Assembly: GCA_017398245.1 (NCBI GenBank)
Contig: JAFQGN010000312.1
Coordinates: 1 to 8,686 of the forward strand
Origin: Clostridia bacterium
Lineage (GTDB): Bacteria; Bacillota_A; Clostridia; Christensenellales; Aristaeellaceae
Reading direction: 5' to 3'
DNA length: 8,686 nucleotides
The translations under genes and the position numbers were made by a program. Within the stretch, counting starts at the first letter, position 1. Every line of letters begins with the position of its first letter. Shown one piece after another: positions 6,024 to 8,686 of this stretch. The notes under the pieces were generated by a model. That model was not told the DNA's origin, did not search any database, and saw only the letters and a list, made by a program, of their open reading frames with translations.

Positions 6024-6052
6024 TGGACAGAAAGCGGCGGCGGTGGTACAAT
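6024..6052 (+). promoter_or_regulatory. Extended -10 promoter of the sugar-phosphate operon
   Basis: The -35 TGGACA (6024-6029) and -10 TACAAT (6047-6052) have a 17-base spacer ending in TGG, so the -10 is extended. The RBS AAAAGGATG (6077-6085) is eight bases before ATG 6094. The same TGn-TACAATA core with a CGGCGGT spacer occurs in the pentapeptide-gene promoter. Confidence 0.7.
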
Positions 6053-6093
6053 AGGCAGTGTTAAATCTTTGTGTATAAAAGGATGGGATCGCC

Positions 6094-6864
6094 ATGCGAA
6101 CGACATGCTTTCAGGTGCAGATATACGATACGCGCGCCGAAATGGGCGCTGCGGCTGCCGCAGACATCGCCGCTGCGGTGCGCGAAGTCCTTTCCCGTAA
6201 GGAGCGCTGCCGCATGATCTTTGCCGCAGCTCCCTCGCAAAACGAGGTGCTCGCCGCCTTTGCGGCCGACGACACGGTCGATTTTGCGCGCGTGGATGCG
6301 TTCCATATGGACGAATACGTGGGGCTGAACCCGGACGCGCCGCAGGGGTTTGGCAACTTTTTGAAAAGCGCGCTCTTTGGCAAGGCGGGGTTCGGCTCAG
6401 TCTCGTATATCGACTGCGCCGCGCAGGTCGCGCATGCCGAGTGCGAACGCTATGCCGCTCTTCTGGCCGAAGAGCCGATCGACATCGTGGTGATGGGCAT
6501 CGGCGAAAACGGGCACATCGCCTTCAACGACCCGCACGAGGCCGATTTTGACGACCCGAAGGATGTGAAGGTGGTCTCGCTGGACGAAACCTGCCGCATG
6601 CAGCAGGTGCACGACGGCTGCTTTGCCGATATTTCTCAGGTGCCGACGCATGCGATCACGCTGACCGTGCCGCGTCTGATGCGCGCGGAGTACCATTTCT
6701 GCATCGTCCCCGCGCCGACAAAGGCAAAGGCTGTCGCCGCTACGGTGCTCGGGCCGGTCGGAGCGGATTGCCCGGCCACGAGCCTGCGCCTGTGCGAGCA
6801 TGCAATTTTGTATCTGGATGCGGACAGCAGCGCCCTGCTGCCGGGAGGTGCGCTATGCGGCTGA
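6094..6864 (+). CDS. NagB-like sugar-phosphate deaminase/isomerase
   Basis: A 256-residue cytoplasmic enzyme of the NagB/6-phosphogluconolactonase fold, most like the group annotated glucosamine-6-phosphate deaminase, which converts GlcN-6-P to fructose-6-P and ammonia. Motifs: FAAAPSQNEVL (43-53, phosphate loop), DAFHMDEYVGL (68-78) with D73 as the expected ring-opening base, MGIGENGHIAFNDP (134-147) with H141, SLDETCRMQQ (162-171), and VPAPTKAKAV (205-214). Compared with E. coli NagB, the D141 position is N139 and the E148 position is D146, so two members of the catalytic set differ. The whole-family subgroup with ENGH may act on another sugar phosphate. First gene of a two-gene operon; its last 10 bases overlap the downstream isomerase, indicating translational coupling. 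The promoter is divergent from MATE. Fold is sure, substrate moderate. Confidence 0.85.
   Translation: MRTTCFQVQIYDTRAEMGAAAAADIAAAVREVLSRKERCRMIFAAAPSQNEVLAAFAADDTVDFARVDAFHMDEYVGLNPDAPQGFGNFLKSALFGKAGFGSVSYIDCAAQVAHAECERYAALLAEEPIDIVVMGIGENGHIAFNDPHEADFDDPKDVKVVSLDETCRMQQVHDGCFADISQVPTHAITLTVPRLMRAEYHFCIVPAPTKAKAVAATVLGPVGADCPATSLRLCEHAILYLDADSSALLPGGALCG
6843..6849 (+). promoter_or_regulatory. RBS inside the NagB-like gene that fixes the isomerase start
   Basis: GGGAGGT lies within the last codons of the NagB-like gene, five bases before ATG 6855. An in-frame TTG at 6768 would add 29 residues that overlap the upstream gene and match nothing in the isomerase family, so 6855 is the start. 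Confidence 0.85.
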
Positions 6865-7718
6865 GTTTGATTTCGGACGAGGTTTCGCAGAATCTGCGCG
6901 TGGCGGCGGAATTTGCGCACCGGTTTGGCATTGAAGGGCTGGAACTGCGCAGCGTGGAGAACGTGAACATCTTTTCGTTTACCGATGCCATGGCGAAGGA
7001 GACCGCGCGGCTGATGCAGGGCGAAGGGCTGGCCGTATCGTGTCTGAGCGCGCCGCTGTACAAATTCGACATCGACGACGCGGCTGCGCGGGCGGCCTGC
7101 ATCGAAAACTTCAAGCGGGCCGTGGAGCACTGCGCGGTTTTGGACTGTTCGCTCATCCGCGGGTTTGCATTCTTGCGGCCTGCGGACGGGAAAATTCCCT
7201 ATGAACGCATCGCGCAGGCGTATCGCGATATCCTGCCCGTTCTGGATGGGACGGAGATCACGATCTGTCTGGAATCCGACCCGACGGTGAACGGCAGGAG
7301 CGCGGCCGAGCTGCGCAGGTGCATCGAGGCGATCCGCTCCGATCGCGTACAGGCGGTGTGGGATCCGGGCAACCTCTTTTTTGTGCCGGAAGGCGAAGGC
7401 GCGCAGGAGGGGTTCGATATTCTGCGCCCGTACATCCGCCATGTGCATGTGAAGGACGCCGTGCGCCTGCACGAAGGCGGGGCGAGGGCCGTGAAGATCG
7501 GCTCCGGCGAGGCGGAGACCGCGCTGCAGATGCAGCTGCTGGCCGGAATGGGCTACAAGGGATGGATGTCTCTGGAGACGCATTACCGGCTGGACAAGCA
7601 GCTGGACGAAAAGCTGATCCGCGTCCCGGGCGGCGCAGAGTTTTCGCACGGCGGATACGCCGCCAGCGCGGAAAGCATGGAGGCGTGGCTGCCGATGATC
7701 GGGGCTGCAAGGGGCTGA
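6855..7718 (+). CDS. TIM-barrel sugar phosphate isomerase/epimerase
   Basis: A 287-residue cytoplasmic protein of the xylose-isomerase-like/AP endonuclease 2 superfamily, which isomerises or epimerises ketoses and related sugars or inosose-type cyclitols using a divalent metal. The start MRLSLISDEV is the first barrel strand. The four metal ligands expected in this family are in place: E140 in CLESDP, D170 in WDPGN, H196 in HVHVKD, and E241 in SLETHY. IEGLELR (26-32) and IRGFAF (101-106) mark further strands, and KIGSGE (214-219) is a typical active-site loop. Its ATG lies in the coding region of the NagB-like gene with a 10-base overlap, so both are made together and probably act on consecutive or related sugar phosphates. 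All catalytic residues are present, so it should be active. The exact substrate cannot be told from sequence. Confidence 0.88.
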   Translation: MRLSLISDEVSQNLRVAAEFAHRFGIEGLELRSVENVNIFSFTDAMAKETARLMQGEGLAVSCLSAPLYKFDIDDAAARAACIENFKRAVEHCAVLDCSLIRGFAFLRPADGKIPYERIAQAYRDILPVLDGTEITICLESDPTVNGRSAAELRRCIEAIRSDRVQAVWDPGNLFFVPEGEGAQEGFDILRPYIRHVHVKDAVRLHEGGARAVKIGSGEAETALQMQLLAGMGYKGWMSLETHYRLDKQLDEKLIRVPGGAEFSHGGYAASAESMEAWLPMIGAARG

Positions 7719-7988
7719 GAAGCGGTTCCAAACCCGCATGTGCAGGTTTTCGGAGCGTTTTTCCACAAGGCTGAAAATGCGGCTCTTGCCGGGTCGAGCA
7801 GGTTCGCGGGGGATTCCAAAAGAGCATTTCCTGCACAGCGTAACGAGCCTCGCCGGGGCTCAGGCAGGTCTTTTGTGCAAAATGCCTCAGATATGGGCCT
7901 GTGTTTTCGCCGGGATTCCGCCCGAGGGCCACGCAGTCCGCAAGGTGCGCACAGAATGGTAAATTCTTGCTATATTTGCCCGCCACGA

Positions 7989-8017
7989 TTGAACTTTTTC
8001 CTATAATTTGTTAGTAT
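7989..8017 (+). promoter_or_regulatory. Likely promoter of tdh
   Basis: TTGAAC (7989-7994) and TAGTAT (8012-8017) are 17 bases apart, and TGT before the -10 makes it extended. A better-looking TATAAT (8002-8007) has no -35 at proper spacing. The start would be near 8024, inside the palindrome at 8024-8042. Confidence 0.45.
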
Positions 8018-8023
8018 ATATTG

Positions 8024-8042
8024 ACGGTAAAACGACCGTTTT
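8024..8042. promoter_or_regulatory. Palindromic operator candidate in the tdh leader
   Basis: AAAACG (8029-8034) and CGTTTT (8037-8042) form a perfect inverted repeat around AC, and ACGGT (8024-8028) also pairs with ACCGT (8035-8039). It lies at the predicted transcription start of tdh, where a repressor would block initiation. The AAAACG/CGTTTT halves resemble LacI-family operators, but the two-base centre differs from the usual CG-centred form. The regulator is unknown. Confidence 0.4.
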
Positions 8043-8078
8043 CCACGGCAAAAACACCTTTTAACGGAGGTATGGTAT

Positions 8079-8686
8079 ATGAACATGATGGATTGCATCG
8101 TCAAGCCCGAGAGAGCCCCCGGTCTCGCACTGGTGAAAAAGCCCATTCCGGAACCCGGCCTGGGTGAAGTGCTGATCAAGGTGCACAAGACTGCCATCTG
8201 CGGCACCGACCTGCACATCTACCGCTGGGACGACTGGAGCCAGAAGAACCTGAATCCCCCGCTGACCATCGGCCATGAATACGTGGGCGAGATCGCCAAG
8301 CTGGGCCCGGGTGTCACCGGTCTTGAAATCGGCGAGCGCGTTTCCGGCGAAGGCCACATCGTCTGCCATCAGTGCCGCAACTGCCGCGCCGGCAACAGCC
8401 AGTGGTGCAAGTTCACCAAGGGCGTTGGCGTGAACCGCGACGGCGCGTTTGCCGAGTATATCTGCATCCCCGCCAGCAACGTGATCCCGATCAACCCGGA
8501 TCTGGACGAAGACGTGGTCGCGTTCTTCGATGCCTTCGGCAACGCCACCCATACCGCGCTCATGTTCGACGTCGTGGGCGAGGACGTGCTCATCTCCGGC
8601 GCCGGCCCCATCGGCATCATGGCCGCCGCCATCTGCCGCCACAACGGCGCGCGCAGCGTGGTCGTGACCGATATGAACGACTATCG
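8079..8686 (+). CDS. tdh: L-threonine 3-dehydrogenase, 3' end outside the window
   Basis: The first 202 residues of a zinc-dependent medium-chain dehydrogenase that oxidises L-threonine to 2-amino-3-ketobutyrate with NAD+. The match to E. coli Tdh, from memory, is close throughout: [12 protein letters not shown] (37-48) with catalytic zinc ligand C41, GHEYVGE (65-71) with H66 and E67, SGEGH (89-93), structural zinc cysteines C96, C99, C102 and C110, then [11 protein letters not shown] (151-161) and the Rossmann loop [12 protein letters not shown] (173-184), with D198 in VVTDMN placed to bind the NAD ribose. The RBS GGAGG (8066-8070) is eight bases before ATG 8079; ATG 8072 is out of frame. 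The remaining roughly 140 residues lie beyond 8686. A 2-amino-3-ketobutyrate CoA ligase gene (kbl) would be the expected partner downstream, but is not visible. Confidence 0.95.
   Translation, partial: MNMMDCIVKPERAPGLALVKKPIPEPGLGEVLIKVHKTAICGTDLHIYRWDDWSQKNLNPPLTIGHEYVGEIAKLGPGVTGLEIGERVSGEGHIVCHQCRNCRAGNSQWCKFTKGVGVNRDGAFAEYICIPASNVIPINPDLDEDVVAFFDAFGNATHTALMFDVVGEDVLISGAGPIGIMAAAICRHNGARSVVVTDMNDY

Larger units (their letters stand above)
7719..8078 (+). other. Long intergenic region with complementary segments; possible structured RNA
   Basis: No credible gene lies here. The first 270 bases are GC-rich and contain a hairpin at 7755-7780 (GCGTTTT with AAAATGC) and a larger fold at 7824-7885. 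In the latter, GCATTT and GCACA (7824-7829, 7833-7837) pair with TGTGC and AAATGC (7874-7878, 7880-7885), enclosing the hairpin GAGCCTC/GGGGCTC (7845-7861). CCTGCACA (7830-7837) could instead pair with TGTGCAGG (7739-7746). GCAGGT occurs three times (7742, 7798, 7864) and GGATTCC twice (7811, 7913). No U-tract terminator is obvious for the isomerase gene. The last 90 bases are AT-rich and hold the tdh promoter, palindrome and RBS. Whether the first part is an RNA, a dispersed repeat or neither is open. Confidence 0.35.

Noticed and set aside
6768..6854. TTG start 29 codons upstream for the isomerase
   Set aside because: It lies within the NagB-like gene without an RBS, while GGGAGGT correctly precedes ATG 6855, where the family's first strand begins.
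6636..7986. Minus-strand frames over the isomerase and the following gap
   Set aside because: They are shadows of the plus-strand genes; the part in 7719-7986 has no RBS or family motif and overlaps the repeat/structure candidate.
7738..8006. Short plus-strand frames in the isomerase-tdh gap
   Set aside because: Low-complexity translation, no RBS and no motif; one runs through the AT-rich tdh promoter.
8061..8642. Minus-strand frames opposite tdh
   Set aside because: The plus strand encodes an unmistakable threonine dehydrogenase.
1..8686. CRISPR array, insertion sequence or prophage genes
   Set aside because: No regularly spaced repeats, transposase motifs, terminal inverted repeats or phage structural genes were seen.

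Overview
The window looks like chromosomal DNA of a GC-rich, low-abundance-of-operons Clostridia-type Firmicute (an anaerobic gut organism of the Oscillospiraceae/Christensenellales kind is my best guess). The reasons are strong AGGAGG-type ribosome binding sites, sigma-A-type promoters, a GH35/NagB-like/TIM-barrel isomerase gene content, and high-GC third positions in most genes. No rRNA or other marker is present, so the taxonomy is inference.

Layout, left to right. Positions 1-210 hold a truncated promoter-like site, a strong hairpin terminator and the promoter of the first gene. A 702-residue cytoplasmic GH35 glycosidase follows (211-2319, +); it carries a GH42-like middle domain, an arrangement known from archaeal exo-beta-glucosaminidases. 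Next is a small AT-richer gene for a probable PD-(D/E)XK nuclease-fold protein of unknown role (2430-2924, +). It abuts the 3' end of a complete tRNA-Leu(GAG) gene on the minus strand (2961-3045), which has a perfect consensus promoter and its own terminator. Divergent from the tRNA are a pentapeptide-repeat protein (3199-3855, +) and, probably in the same transcript, a clearly AT-rich GrpB-family gene (3888-4403, +). A bidirectional terminator separates these from a convergent MATE-family efflux transporter (4506-5921, -).

The MATE promoter sits back to back with that of a two-gene sugar-phosphate operon. The first gene is a NagB-like sugar-phosphate deaminase/isomerase (6094-6864, +), and overlapping it by 10 bases is a TIM-barrel sugar phosphate isomerase/epimerase (6855-7718, +). 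A 360-base intergenic stretch follows, with several complementary segments that could fold in mutually exclusive ways, then a promoter and palindrome. The window ends inside L-threonine 3-dehydrogenase (tdh, from 8079, +).

How the genes work together: the glycosidase, NagB-like enzyme and isomerase fit intracellular processing of imported oligosaccharides or amino sugars, but they lie in separate transcription units and the link is inference. Tdh starts threonine breakdown to glycine. The AT-rich genes at 2430-2924 and 3888-4403 look like later arrivals. I did not find a clear new multi-gene system. The best leads are the uninterrupted pentapeptide register with a seven-coil cysteine column, the orphan nuclease-like gene at the tRNA 3' end, the GH35/GH42 hybrid, and the foldable region at 7719-7988.
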